From NCBI RefSeq assembly GCF_009733815.1, contig NZ_WNXY01000003.1:310001-374000 (forward strand): a stretch of 64,000 bases of DNA, given 5' to 3'. Shown here piece after piece: positions 52,801 through 61,621 of the stretch (its first letter is position 1; each line of letters begins with the position of its first letter). The translations under genes were made by a program, and so were the position numbers. Source of the DNA: Pseudactinotalea suaedae. GTDB taxonomy: Bacteria > Actinomycetota > Actinomycetes > Actinomycetales > Beutenbergiaceae. The notes below the pieces were generated by a model. The model was not told the DNA's origin. It searched no databases and saw only the letters and a program-made list of their open reading frames with translations.

Positions 52801-53175
52801 ATGCAGATCCTGCTCTCGACGAGCTCGGGCGTCCCGATGTACGAGCAGATCAAGACGCAGATCCGCTCCGCCATCTACAGCGGCGACCTGCCTGTCGGAG
52901 ACCGGCTGCCGTCGCTGCGACAGCTCGCCGCCGACCTGCGCGTGAGCCTCATGACCGTCACCCGCGCCTACAACGACCTCGTCGCGGAACGAGTCGTCGT
53001 CAACGAGCACGGCCGCGGGTTCGTGGTCGTCGCCGTGGATCCCGACCAGGCCCGCGACGCCCTGCGGCATCGCCTCGACGCCGCCGTCACCGACGTGATC
53101 GGCGCCGCCCGCGACGCCCGACTCAGCCGCGCCGAGCTGGACACCCTCCTCGACGAGAAGTGGAGCACCACATGA
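52801..53175 (+). CDS. GntR family regulator, YtrA subfamily
   Basis: The 124-residue protein is mostly a winged helix (PMYEQIKTQIRSAIYSGDLPVGDRLPSLRQLAADLRVSLMTVTRAYNDL) with a short helical tail, as in YtrA regulators that control ABC exporters. ATG at 52801 has GGAG six bases before it; ATG at 52795 is an alternative. Its stop overlaps the ATPase gene start by four bases. It probably represses its own operon through the palindrome upstream. Confidence 0.92.
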   Translation: MQILLSTSSGVPMYEQIKTQIRSAIYSGDLPVGDRLPSLRQLAADLRVSLMTVTRAYNDLVAERVVVNEHGRGFVVVAVDPDQARDALRHRLDAAVTDVIGAARDARLSRAELDTLLDEKWSTT

Positions 53176-54047
53176 CCTCGACAGCGATCTCGGTGAGAGG
53201 ACTCACCCACACGCAAGGAGCCTTCCGCCTCGACGAGGTGGACCTCGAGCTCCCGACCGGACTCGTCATGGGCTTCGTCGGGCCGAACGGGGCAGGCAAG
53301 ACGACGACGATCCGCGCCCTGCTCGGCATGCTCCAGCCGGACGCCGGGTCCGTCGAGCTGCTCGACGGGCAGCGACCCGGCACCGCCGCCGTGAACGCAC
53401 GCGTCGGAGCCGTTCTCGACCAGCCCTTCCTCTCCCCCGACTGGAAGGTCTCGAGCCTGCACCGGCACGTGGGGCGGTTCTCTCCCACCTGGGACGACGA
53501 GCTGTTCCGGTCCCTCCTTGACCGGTTCGACGTCGCCCGCGACTCCCGGATCGGCACGCTCTCCCGGGGGCAGGGTGTCAAGGTGTCGCTCGCCGTCGCG
53601 CTCGCGCACCACCCCGAGCTGCTCGTGCTCGACGAGCCGACGAGCGGCCTCGACCCCGTGTCCAGGGCCGACCTGGTGGACCTGCTGCGCGACTTCATGG
53701 TCGACGAGAGGCACAGCGTTCTGTTCTCCACCCACATCACCTCCGACCTCGACAGCCTGGCCGACCTCATGCTGGTGATCGACAGCGGCCGCATCGAGTA
53801 CTCCGGCACCCTCGACGAGCTGCGCGAGGAGTTCGCCATGGTGCACGGCACCGAACAGCTCAGCGACGAGGCCGCGAGCGCCATCCTCGGTCTGCGCCGC
53901 ACGGGTGCCCGCTTCGACGGCCTCATCCACACCGCCTCGACGCCGCTCTTCGGCCCGACGACGGTCATCGATGCGGCCACCACCGACGACGTCGTCGTCC
54001 ACCTCGCCCGTCGCGACGACACCCGACTGCACCAGGAGGCCTCATGA
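53172..54047 (+). CDS. ABC transporter ATP-binding protein (YtrB-like)
   Basis: The 291-residue ATPase has Walker A GPNGAGKTTT, signature TLSRGQGVKVSLA, Walker B LLVLDEP and the switch His in FSTHITSD. It is of the EcsA/YtrB exporter type controlled by YtrA regulators. It overlaps both neighbours by four bases (ATGA). Substrate unknown; cell-wall antibiotics induce such systems in Bacillus. Confidence 0.92.
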   Translation: MTSTAISVRGLTHTQGAFRLDEVDLELPTGLVMGFVGPNGAGKTTTIRALLGMLQPDAGSVELLDGQRPGTAAVNARVGAVLDQPFLSPDWKVSSLHRHVGRFSPTWDDELFRSLLDRFDVARDSRIGTLSRGQGVKVSLAVALAHHPELLVLDEPTSGLDPVSRADLVDLLRDFMVDERHSVLFSTHITSDLDSLADLMLVIDSGRIEYSGTLDELREEFAMVHGTEQLSDEAASAILGLRRTGARFDGLIHTASTPLFGPTTVIDAATTDDVVVHLARRDDTRLHQEAS

Positions 54048-54691
54048 TCGCCACCTTCGCCGGCTTCGACCTCATGAGCACCACGACGCCGCTCACACGT
54101 TTCCTGCCGTCCGTGGCGGCGATCGTGGCCGCCGCCGTGCTCACGCCGCTGCCGGCCTTCGGGATCCTCGCGGCCGCCGTGCTCATGGTGCTGCTCGCAC
54201 CTCGCACGTTCGCCAACGACGAGCGCGGCCGCCTCGACACCCTCTACGCGACGCTCCCGATCTCCCGCCGCGCGGTCGTCGTCGGGCGCTACGTCGCCCT
54301 CATCGCGCTCTACCTGACGCTGGCCGCCGTCGGTACGGCTGCGGCCGTCGCCGTCACCCTCGTGCAGGATCAGCAGGTCTCGCTGGTGCAGCTCGGCCTG
54401 GTCAACCTGGCGTGCCTCGCGTTCTTCCTTCTCGTGATCGCGGTGCAGCTGCCGTTCTTCTTCGCCGTCGGCTTCGTCCGGGCCCGACCGATGATGTACA
54501 TCCCGGTGATCGCGGGAGCCGGCGCCCTCTGGCTCGCCGGCCGGCTCGGCCTGCAGGAGCGGATCGACCTCGATGCGCTCACGGCGCTGCACCCCGCCGC
54601 CCTGGTGGCGCTGTCGGCGCTGGCTCTCGCGGCCGCCGTGACGATCTCCGCCGTCATCGCCGCCCGGCAGTACGCGCGCCGGTCGCTGTGA
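54044..54691 (+). CDS. ABC-2 family membrane protein
   Basis: The 215-residue protein has about six predicted spans (RFLPSVAAIVAAAVLTPLPAFGILAAAVLMVLL, RYVALIALYLTLAAVGTAAAVAV, VPVIAGAG and so on). The cytoplasmic stretch APRTFANDERGRLDTLYATLPISRR is typical of ABC-2 permeases that pair with YtrB-like ATPases. It ends the three-gene operon, three bases before the convergent dehydrogenase gene ends. Confidence 0.85.
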   Translation: MIATFAGFDLMSTTTPLTRFLPSVAAIVAAAVLTPLPAFGILAAAVLMVLLAPRTFANDERGRLDTLYATLPISRRAVVVGRYVALIALYLTLAAVGTAAAVAVTLVQDQQVSLVQLGLVNLACLAFFLLVIAVQLPFFFAVGFVRARPMMYIPVIAGAGALWLAGRLGLQERIDLDALTALHPAALVALSALALAAAVTISAVIAARQYARRSL

Positions 54692-54694
54692 GGA

Positions 54695-56098
54695 TCACGG
54701 GGGCGTCGTGACGGTGCCCGGCGGCTCGGAGGAGTCGGACGACGCGCCAGACCGATGCCGGCCCCAGAACCCGGTGGCTGCGAACAGGTTGTCGACCACC
54801 TGGTCGAGCATCCCGCAGTCCTCGAGCACGTCGAGGATCGTGTAGCGACGGCGGATCATCCTCGCCATCTGGTGGGTGGCGCGGAACCGGTCCATGTCGA
54901 TGCCGATCAGCGTCGGGTGGTGCGGCGCTCCCGCGACCCGCAGCATGTCCATCATCTCGGCGGCGCTCACCAGCTGCGGGCGCACCCGTTCGACGACGGT
55001 GGGCCACCGCTCCACGACCAGCCGTAGCCGGTCCCGCAGCTCGGCTCCTCGGAGCTGCTTGCTCTGCGAGGCCGCGACCGACTCGTCGGCGAACGCCTCC
55101 GGCAGCGCGGCCCTCACCCGGGTCTCGACCTGCTCAGGTGACGGCGCCCGGGCGACGACGCGTTCGACGTCGAGCGCACGCAGGTCCAGGGCGAGCGAGG
55201 CCTCCCACAGCGCACAGGAGGCGATCGACCCGATCCCGACCTTGAACCCGTGCGACAGCGGCGGCTCCCAGGTCAGGCCGTGGCCGGACATCTCCCACGT
55301 GTGCGAGAACTGGTGCCCCGCGCCGGAGGCCGGCCGCGACGACTTCGCCGCCTGCATCCCCAGGCCCGAGAGCAGCAGCGACTCGGTGAGAGCGGCGACC
55401 GCCTCCGGCTCCGCGCGTGCGATCGCTGCGGGACGCCGCAGCACGGCGCGCGCCGACTCCTGCACCAACGACCACGCGGCCGGATGGATGGGCTCGATCC
55501 CGAGCTCGTCCGCGAGGATCCAGTCGGCACCGGCGGGGATCTTCTCCGACAGGTCGCCGTACCCGGTCGCCGTCAGGCGTTGCGGTGCCGCCTGCAGCAC
55601 ATCCAGGTCGGCGATCACGCCGGCCGGTGCCGGGCAGCTCCGCGTGGCCTTGAAGCCGTCGATGGCGATCGAGGCCCCGAACGCGCTGTAGCCGTCGACC
55701 GAGGCAGCGGTGCACACGTGCAGATAAGGCCGCTCGAGCTCACCCGAGGCCAGCTTGGTGATGTCGTTGAGGGTGCCGGCCCCGATCGAGCACGCGATCG
55801 CGCCCGGGAGCGAGGCCAGCCGATCCCGAACGGCCTCGACGGCGGGGTACCCCGCGTACAGCGTGGGTGCGCCCGGGAGCACCATCGGCTCCGCCGCCAG
55901 GACCACTCCGGCCGCCCGCAGCGAGGCGACCACCTGCTCGCCGGCGCACCCGAAGGTGTTCTCGTCCGCGACCACCAGCGCCGACCGACCCGCGAACAGC
56001 TCGACGAACATCGGGCCCGTCCGGTCCAGCACCCCGCGGCCGAGCTCGATGGCGCGGGTCTGATCAGCAGAGCGCAGGGCGTCGGCGATCCGGGTCAT
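54695..56098 (-). CDS. sn-glycerol-1-phosphate dehydrogenase-like (AraM/EgsA) metal-dependent dehydrogenase
   Basis: The 467-residue protein has the iron-type alcohol dehydrogenase/dehydroquinate-synthase fold. Motifs are SIGAGTLNDITK (NAD site), CTAASVDGYSAFGA, GYGDLSEK (metal Asp) and GAGHQFSHTWEM with metal histidines, all of which follow the AraM pattern. AraM enzymes reduce dihydroxyacetone phosphate to sn-glycerol-1-phosphate. It is the last gene of a four-gene operon with a KASIII-like enzyme, so it may supply a glycerol-type three-carbon unit. Another polyol phosphate is possible. Confidence 0.82.
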   Translation of the reverse strand: MTRIADALRSADQTRAIELGRGVLDRTGPMFVELFAGRSALVVADENTFGCAGEQVVASLRAAGVVLAAEPMVLPGAPTLYAGYPAVEAVRDRLASLPGAIACSIGAGTLNDITKLASGELERPYLHVCTAASVDGYSAFGASIAIDGFKATRSCPAPAGVIADLDVLQAAPQRLTATGYGDLSEKIPAGADWILADELGIEPIHPAAWSLVQESARAVLRRPAAIARAEPEAVAALTESLLLSGLGMQAAKSSRPASGAGHQFSHTWEMSGHGLTWEPPLSHGFKVGIGSIASCALWEASLALDLRALDVERVVARAPSPEQVETRVRAALPEAFADESVAASQSKQLRGAELRDRLRLVVERWPTVVERVRPQLVSAAEMMDMLRVAGAPHHPTLIGIDMDRFRATHQMARMIRRRYTILDVLEDCGMLDQVVDNLFAATGFWGRHRSGASSDSSEPPGTVTTPP

Positions 56099-56119
56099 GC
56101 GCTTCCTCGCCGACGCACG

Positions 56120-56953
56120 TCAGCCGATCCGCTGCTCGCGCGCGAGGGTGACGAGGCGCGCGTGGGCGTACTCGCACACGAGCGCGTGGCGGTAGACCAG
56201 CTGCGGGACGTCCACGTTGGTGTCCATCCAGAGGCTGAGGCCGCCCATCTTCCAGTGCTTGAAGGTCTCGTCCTCGCACACCGCGGCCAGGATCTCCAGG
56301 AAGGAGTCGTCGAACCGCAGCGAGTGGATCGCGCGGCGGAACTCCTCGAGGCTGAGCGCCACGCAGAACGGGATGTTCATCAGGCAGAGCGCGGTCTGGA
56401 TGTCGAGGTGCAGGATCCGCCGGCGCTTGCGCTCGGGGTCCAGCGCCGGTACCTCGACGCCGCTGAAGTCGAGCTGGTCCGGCGCGTCCACCCGGACGCC
56501 CTCGAGGGCGATCAGCAGGTCGTAGACGTTGACGTCGTGCTCGACGACGGCGTTGTCGCCGAGGCCCTCCAGGGTGGTCGGGCGCAGGGTCACCGGGTCG
56601 ATCTTCGCCTCGGTGTTGTTGATGATGAAGTTGACGAGGTTGGTCTCGACCACGAAGTGCCGGATCAGCAGCTCGACGGCGTCGGGAGCCACGAACCGGC
56701 GCAGGAACCACAGGCAGAGCTTGTCCATCGTGGTCAGCGTCATCCAGCGCCCCGGCGCCACCCGCTTGATCAGGGACAGCACGGCCACCAGCACCCGCGA
56801 GAGGAACCGGGCGTAGGGGTAGAGCCATCGGCGCGAGCTCCGCCGCTGGTCGTCGATGATCATCCGGATCAGCGACTTCTCCAACGGGATCGACGGGTCG
56901 GCGTAGATCGCCTCCCACATGCTCGGGTCGGACCGCACGAACTCCGGGGCCAC
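56120..56953 (-). CDS. Unrecognised protein in KASIII/diiron-oxidase operon
   Basis: The 277-residue protein is not one I can assign. It has a short amphipathic or membrane-associated stretch (YARFLSRVLVAVLSLIKRV) near residue 50 and an aromatic-rich segment DKLCLWFLRRFV. The C-terminal half has conserved-looking blocks (HFVVETNLVNFIINNTE, LHLDIQTALCLMNIPFCVALS, HWKMGGLSLWMDTNVDVPQLVYRHAL). GTG at 56953 lies two bases after the oxidase stop. Its fixed place between two enzymes suggests a pathway role, perhaps as an enzyme acting at the membrane. Confidence 0.7.
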   Translation of the reverse strand: MAPEFVRSDPSMWEAIYADPSIPLEKSLIRMIIDDQRRSSRRWLYPYARFLSRVLVAVLSLIKRVAPGRWMTLTTMDKLCLWFLRRFVAPDAVELLIRHFVVETNLVNFIINNTEAKIDPVTLRPTTLEGLGDNAVVEHDVNVYDLLIALEGVRVDAPDQLDFSGVEVPALDPERKRRRILHLDIQTALCLMNIPFCVALSLEEFRRAIHSLRFDDSFLEILAAVCEDETFKHWKMGGLSLWMDTNVDVPQLVYRHALVCEYAHARLVTLAREQRIG

Positions 56954-56955
56954 GG

Positions 56956-57666
56956 TTACACCTCGTCCAGCTCGGTGAGCTGCATGACGTACAGCCGGGC
57001 GACGACCTTCGCGCACGAGACGATCGCATCGGCCGCGTCGGCGTCGATGCGGTCCGAGGTGAGGAAGGCGTCCATGGTCCCGGTGTGCTCCACGTCAGCC
57101 TCGGCGTGGTAGATCATGAAGTGCACCTGGCGCTCAGCAAGCCCGAGCACGTCGGCGAACCGCCTGCCCCACTCGCCGGCCTTCTGCGCGCCGAGGCCCT
57201 CGATGACGAACATCGCACCGAGGCAGCCCACCGGGTTGGGCTGGCTGGCCACGTGGAACATGTAGCCGGACAGCGCCTGCGAGCCGACGTTCTTGCGGCC
57301 TGCCCTCAGCGTCTCCAGAGAGCCGCCGATCGCCAGGTAGTCGCGCTGCAGCAGCAGGTGGTCGCGGTGCTCCTCGAGCGCGTGGCTGATCGCCGCCGAC
57401 CGCAGGTCGAAGTGGTCCATGTCGAAGTTCGACGCCGCCCGCGCGATCCACAGCGAGCCGTCCACGACCTGCTGGCGCAGGTTGTGCAGCAGCCGGTGGT
57501 AGTCCTCGAGCGTCACGTCGCCGGCTGCGAGCGCCTGCAGGATCGGTACCTGCTCGAGCCGCGCCTCGAAGTCGGTCCAGCACTCGCTCAGCCGGTCCAG
57601 GAGCGGCCGGGAGTCGCGCTTCGGGGGGACGTAGCCCTCGATGGGTGCTGCGGTGACGTCGGTCAT
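56956..57666 (-). CDS. Heme-oxygenase-like diiron oxidase family protein
   Basis: The 236-residue all-helical protein has the pattern of iron-containing redox enzymes (HDO family; UndA, SznF and BesC relatives): HALEEHRDH (residues 96-103), FVIEGLG with Glu156, and YHAEADVEH (residues 186-194) offering Asp/Glu/His iron ligands. Known relatives cleave C-C bonds or hydroxylate using O2. Its ATG overlaps the KASIII gene stop (ATGA). A role in oxidising the KASIII product is inferred. Confidence 0.82.
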   Translation of the reverse strand: MTDVTAAPIEGYVPPKRDSRPLLDRLSECWTDFEARLEQVPILQALAAGDVTLEDYHRLLHNLRQQVVDGSLWIARAASNFDMDHFDLRSAAISHALEEHRDHLLLQRDYLAIGGSLETLRAGRKNVGSQALSGYMFHVASQPNPVGCLGAMFVIEGLGAQKAGEWGRRFADVLGLAERQVHFMIYHAEADVEHTGTMDAFLTSDRIDADAADAIVSCAKVVARLYVMQLTELDEV

Positions 57667-58811
57667 CGGTCGGTGCTCCTTGCGCTGCGTGGTTCGACGA
57701 CGGTCAGGTGGGCGAAGCCGAACGAGAACCGCCCGGACTCCGGGACGGCGAGCAGCACGGTCTCACCGGGCTGCAGCCGGCCGGTGCGCCAGGCCTCCTC
57801 CAGAGCGATGTAGATGCTGGCGGCTCCGGTGTTGCCGCAGGTCTCGAGGTTGGAGAACCAGCGCGTCGCGTCGAACCCGGGCACGCGTGCGGCGAGCGCG
57901 TCGAAGACGACGTCGCGGAACGCGTTGGTCGAGTAGTGGCAGATGACGTGATCCAGCTTCGCCAGGTCGACCAGCCCGAGGTCGACCAGCTCCTCGAACT
58001 GGGCGAGGCCGACCTTCGCGAGCTCGCCGAGCACCGAGGTGTCCTGCCGGATCTGCATCAGACCGGCGCGCTCGGCGCTCGCCACGTCGTCGAAGTCCTG
58101 CCAGGTTCGTCCGGCCTCGAGGACGTCGCCGTCGAGACCGGCCCGCATGCAGACCTCGTGCTCGTGCGCGAGCGAGATGTGGCGCACCCAGTCCACGCGC
58201 AGCGACGGCCGGTCCGGACGAGGCTGGAACTCCACGATCGCCGCCCCGGCGCCGTCGGAGAGCATCCACCTCAGGAAGTGCGCGTCGAGGTGGTCTTCGA
58301 CGCCGTCGAACCGCCGTTGGTGCAGCCACCGGCTGGCCAGCTCCGACCCCACGACGGCCGCCCGGGCGTGCTCACCGAGCCGCACCTTGCTCACGGCGGC
58401 ATCGAGTGCGGCGATGCTGGAGGCGCACACCCCGGTCGCGGTCAGCACCTGCATCGGCCCGCCACCCACCCTGCCGTGCACCATGGAGGCGAACCCGGGG
58501 ACGAGGAGGTCGCCCTGCGTGGTGGCGCAGGCCAGCATCCCGAGCCGGTCCGCGCCCATCCCCCGGTCGGCCAACGCGGCGTGGACCGCCTTGGCGGCGA
58601 GCTCCTCGTTGAGCTCGGTCGTGCGGCCGTCGGTGTCCATCGCGTAGTACCGCTGGTGGATGCCGTTGGCGTTCTGGATCCGCCGCCGGATACGTTCGGT
58701 GCGCTTGTCCACGCCGCCCAGGCGGCTGGCGACCTCGTCGTTGCCGACAGGCTCCCCAGGCAGGTATCGGCCGATCCCCGTGAGATACGCCGTCGCCGTT
58801 CCGCTGCCCAT
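57663..58811 (-). CDS. 3-oxoacyl-ACP synthase III-like (KASIII) condensing enzyme
   Basis: The 382-residue protein has the FabH/KASIII fold with catalytic Cys129 (TATGVCASSIAAL), His in CHYSTNAF and Asn in CGNTGAAS. The GIHQRYYAMD segment and its length exceed housekeeping FabH (about 330), so a specialised acyltransfer or condensation is likely. ATG at 58811 is used. It begins the tightly packed operon 58811-54695. Confidence 0.88.
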   Translation of the reverse strand: MGSGTATAYLTGIGRYLPGEPVGNDEVASRLGGVDKRTERIRRRIQNANGIHQRYYAMDTDGRTTELNEELAAKAVHAALADRGMGADRLGMLACATTQGDLLVPGFASMVHGRVGGGPMQVLTATGVCASSIAALDAAVSKVRLGEHARAAVVGSELASRWLHQRRFDGVEDHLDAHFLRWMLSDGAGAAIVEFQPRPDRPSLRVDWVRHISLAHEHEVCMRAGLDGDVLEAGRTWQDFDDVASAERAGLMQIRQDTSVLGELAKVGLAQFEELVDLGLVDLAKLDHVICHYSTNAFRDVVFDALAARVPGFDATRWFSNLETCGNTGAASIYIALEEAWRTGRLQPGETVLLAVPESGRFSFGFAHLTVVEPRSARSTDR

Positions 58812-58875
58812 CCGCCTATTCAGCCACACCTTTCGTGATGGCTGCGATGGGCAGGTCGGCCCTGTGGACCGGTGG

Positions 58876-58914
58876 CCACCGCACGGGCATCCCGAACCCC
58901 GCCCCGTGCGGTGG
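58876..58914 (-). terminator. 12-bp hairpin between MFS and KASIII genes
   Basis: CCACCGCACGGG (58876-58887) and its complement (58903-58914) form a perfect stem with a 15-base loop in the 136-base spacer. Just before it, a perfect 16-base palindrome CTGAGCCGCGGCTCAG (58936-58951) covers the MFS stop codon. Either could end MFS transcription or act as an operator for the operon; no U-run is seen. Confidence 0.5.
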
Positions 58915-58947
58915 TGGCAGCGCGGGCGGGCGACTCTGAGCCGCGGC

Positions 58948-60195
58948 TCAGCCGGCCACGGTGAGTCTGCCGGCAAGGGCTCGGCCGGCGACCGTGACGC
59001 TCACGCACCCGAGGAGGCCGACGCCGGCCGTGATGACCCAGGGCAGGCTCGGCGAGACGCCGAAGCTGAGCGCGAACAGGCCGGGGCCGATGACGGAGGC
59101 GAGCGCGAACGAGTACTGGAACCACGAGAGGTAGCTGGGCCGCGCAGCCTTGGGTGCGGCGGCGCTGGCCAGGCTCATCGAGACCGGTGCATGGATGAGC
59201 TCGGCCACCGAGTAGACCAGGACGGCAACGATCAGGGCGGGCAGCACCAGCCACGCAGGAGCCGCTGTCAGGACCGCCGTCAACAGCCCCCAGACCGCCC
59301 AGATCACGCCGGCAGCGACCATGACCCGGACTTGACGGAACCGCTGGGTGGCCCGCACGGCGATCCCCTGGCAGGTCGCGCCGAGCACGGTGTTCATGGC
59401 CAGCAACGGGCCTACCACCCACGCCGGCACGTCCAGGGCCGTGATGACGTAGAGCGGCAGACCGAGCGCGAGCACCATGCTGCAGAACGCGAACAGCGTG
59501 TTGGCACCGATGAGCAGCAGGTAGGCGCCGTCGCGGTGCACCTGGCCGGTGGGTTCGGAGTCGGAGGTCGCGGCTGCATAGGTCGGTTCACGGAGCAGCA
59601 GCAGGCCCGAGGTGAGCAGGGCGACAGCGTTGACCGCGATCGCGATGAGGTAGGGCAGCTCCCCGGAGAGGGTGAGCAGCGCACCGGCCGCGAGGGCACC
59701 GGCGGCGAATCCGGTGCCTTGAGCCATGCCCGAGAGCGCGAACCAGGAGCCTGTGGAGCCCGCGCCGTGATCGGCGGTGTCGGCGATCACGGTGAACACC
59801 GCGGACCAGAAGGCCCGCTGGCCGAAGCCGATCATCGCGCAGCACAGGGCGAGGACCGGCATCGTCCGGCCCACCGGCACCGCCGCCAGCAGCAGCCCAG
59901 CCGTTCCGATCGCTTGGACGAGCTGCCCGCCGATGACGACCGGCCGCGCACCGAAGCGCATCGACAGGCGGCCCACCAGCGCCGGAACCACCAGCGACCC
60001 GACACCGGTCGCGGTGAGCAGGACGCCTGCGGTGGGGACGCTGAGCCCGGCCACCACGTGGAGGTAGATGAGCATCAGGGGTCCGGCCAGTCCTGCACCG
60101 ACCGCCGAGACGATCAGAGCAGCGACGAGGGGCAGATGGCCACGGACAGACGGAAGGCCAAGCCTGTCGGCCAGCCTGGACGTCGGGGCACTCAC
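58948..60195 (-). CDS. MFS transporter, probable exporter
   Basis: The 415-residue protein has about twelve predicted spans (LPLVAALIVSAVGAGLAGPLMLIYLHV, GSLVVPALVGRLSMRFGARPVVIGG with the loop 2-3 motif). GTG at 60195 is chosen because GGAG lies six bases before it; a TTG at 60207 is also in frame. It lies upstream of the KASIII operon on the same strand and may export the product of that pathway. Confidence 0.85.
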   Translation of the reverse strand: MSAPTSRLADRLGLPSVRGHLPLVAALIVSAVGAGLAGPLMLIYLHVVAGLSVPTAGVLLTATGVGSLVVPALVGRLSMRFGARPVVIGGQLVQAIGTAGLLLAAVPVGRTMPVLALCCAMIGFGQRAFWSAVFTVIADTADHGAGSTGSWFALSGMAQGTGFAAGALAAGALLTLSGELPYLIAIAVNAVALLTSGLLLLREPTYAAATSDSEPTGQVHRDGAYLLLIGANTLFAFCSMVLALGLPLYVITALDVPAWVVGPLLAMNTVLGATCQGIAVRATQRFRQVRVMVAAGVIWAVWGLLTAVLTAAPAWLVLPALIVAVLVYSVAELIHAPVSMSLASAAAPKAARPSYLSWFQYSFALASVIGPGLFALSFGVSPSLPWVITAGVGLLGCVSVTVAGRALAGRLTVAG

Positions 60196-60307
60196 GAACG
60201 ACTCCAAGGATGGAAAAAGAACAAACCACCCTAAGCGGAGCTCCGTGCCCCTGCGTAGTGATTAACGGCGGCGGCGGCTCGATGGCCCGCGACCCCTGAG
60301 CCCACGG

Positions 60308-61036
60308 TCAGCGTGCCGAGCGGAGCAGACAGAACTCGTTGTTGCCGGGGTCGACCAGCACGGTCCAGGGCAGGTCGCCCCAGTCGTGGTCGAGCCGACG
60401 TGCGCCGAGGTCCAGCAGTGCCGCCAGGGCCGCGTCGTCGTCGACCCCGGGCGGCACCCGCAGGTCCAGGTGCATGGGGTTCTTGCCGCGCTTCGGCTCG
60501 ACCGGCTCGGTGAAGGCCAGCAGCGGGCCGGTACCGGAGGGGTGGCGCAGCGTGTGCTCCTCCCGGTCGTCCGCGACCCAGTCGGAGGCCGCGAGCCAGA
60601 ACTCGGTGGCCGCCGGGATGTCGTCGGCATCGAGCGGCAGCCCACCGATCGGGCCGGTGTGCTGGTAGGGCTCGCGCTCGGGCATGACGCAGAAGGCGTA
60701 GTCCTCGGGATCGACCAGGACCACCCACGGCACGTCGCGCTGGCCGATGTCGACGTGGGCCGCACCCGCATCGAGCGCCCGCTGCACCATCTCGTCGCGA
60801 CGCGTGCCGGCGAACACGTCGAGGTGGAGGCGGTGCGGCCGCGGCTCGCGATCGGTCACCGGCACGAAGTCGAGGAAGAAGTCGTCCAGTCCCGGGTACC
60901 GCAGCCGGGTGCCCTGCTCCGACTCCTCCTGGACCGGCGCCTCCAGCAGACCGGACCAGAAGCGACCGAGCCTCACCGGGTCGCGTGCGTCCACGACCAG
61001 GCACTCCAGATGCAGGTTCAGACGATCGCCAGCCAT
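60308..61036 (-). CDS. VOC (glyoxalase/bleomycin-resistance) family protein, two domains
   Basis: The 242-residue protein has two vicinal-oxygen-chelate repeats. Each has an HL(H/D)L metal strand (RLHLDVFAG; PMHLDLRVPPG) and the ending WVVLVDPEDYAFCVMP or WTVLVDPGNNEFCLL. The near-identical ends show internal duplication. The reaction is unknown. It stands alone on the minus strand. Confidence 0.88.
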   Translation of the reverse strand: MAGDRLNLHLECLVVDARDPVRLGRFWSGLLEAPVQEESEQGTRLRYPGLDDFFLDFVPVTDREPRPHRLHLDVFAGTRRDEMVQRALDAGAAHVDIGQRDVPWVVLVDPEDYAFCVMPEREPYQHTGPIGGLPLDADDIPAATEFWLAASDWVADDREEHTLRHPSGTGPLLAFTEPVEPKRGKNPMHLDLRVPPGVDDDAALAALLDLGARRLDHDWGDLPWTVLVDPGNNEFCLLRSAR

Positions 61037-61201
61037 CTGCCGACCCTACGACCGGGCTCCGACAACGCCGGTGCTCGCTACCTCCCCACCCGGCCCCGGT
61101 GTCGGCAAGAATCTTCGCGGGAGGTGTCGATCGGAGCCGACGTCGTTCGACCTGTGCGTGAGAGGGTCCCGACCGGGACCCGTTCCAGAGAGGGAACCAC
61201 C

Positions 61202-61621
61202 GTGAAGTACATGCTGATCATGCGGTCCGACGAGCAGGCCGAGGCGGCGTTCGCCGATATCGACTTCGAGCAGGTGATGGACGCGATGGGCCGGTTCAAC
61301 GGCGAGCTCATCGACGCCGGTGTGCTCGTCGCCGCCGAAGGGCTGGACGACGCGGCCGAGGGTGTCGTCGTCGACTACTCGGGCGAGACCCCGGTCGTGA
61401 CCGCGGGCCCCTACGGGGAGGCCAAGGAGCTGTTCGGCGGCTTCTGGATCCTGGACGTCGCGTCCAAGGAGGAGGCCGTGGAGTGGGCCAAGCGCGTACC
61501 GCTCGCCGGCCCGGGCATGAAGACCGAGATCCGCCGGGTCACGAGCATCGACGAGTTCCCGGTCGACAACGAATGGATCCGCAAGGAGCGGGCCTGGCGG
61601 GAGGCCACGGGCCAGCTGTGA
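61202..61621 (+). CDS. YCII-related DGPF-domain protein
   Basis: The 139-residue protein (VKYMLIMRSDEQ..., FNGELIDAGVLVAAEGL, TAGPYGEAKELFGGFWILDV, EIRRVTSIDEFP) is the DGPF/YCII type that accompanies ECF42 sigma factors. GTG at 61202 has a GAGAGGG ribosome site. Its stop overlaps the sigma gene start by four bases (GTGA). Its role is unknown but linked to the sigma factor. Confidence 0.92.
   Translation: MKYMLIMRSDEQAEAAFADIDFEQVMDAMGRFNGELIDAGVLVAAEGLDDAAEGVVVDYSGETPVVTAGPYGEAKELFGGFWILDVASKEEAVEWAKRVPLAGPGMKTEIRRVTSIDEFPVDNEWIRKERAWREATGQL

Noticed and set aside
58936-58951. 16-base palindrome CTGAGCCGCGGCTCAG as a definite operator
   Set aside because: It covers the MFS stop codon, away from any start or promoter element, and is GC-only enough to arise by chance.
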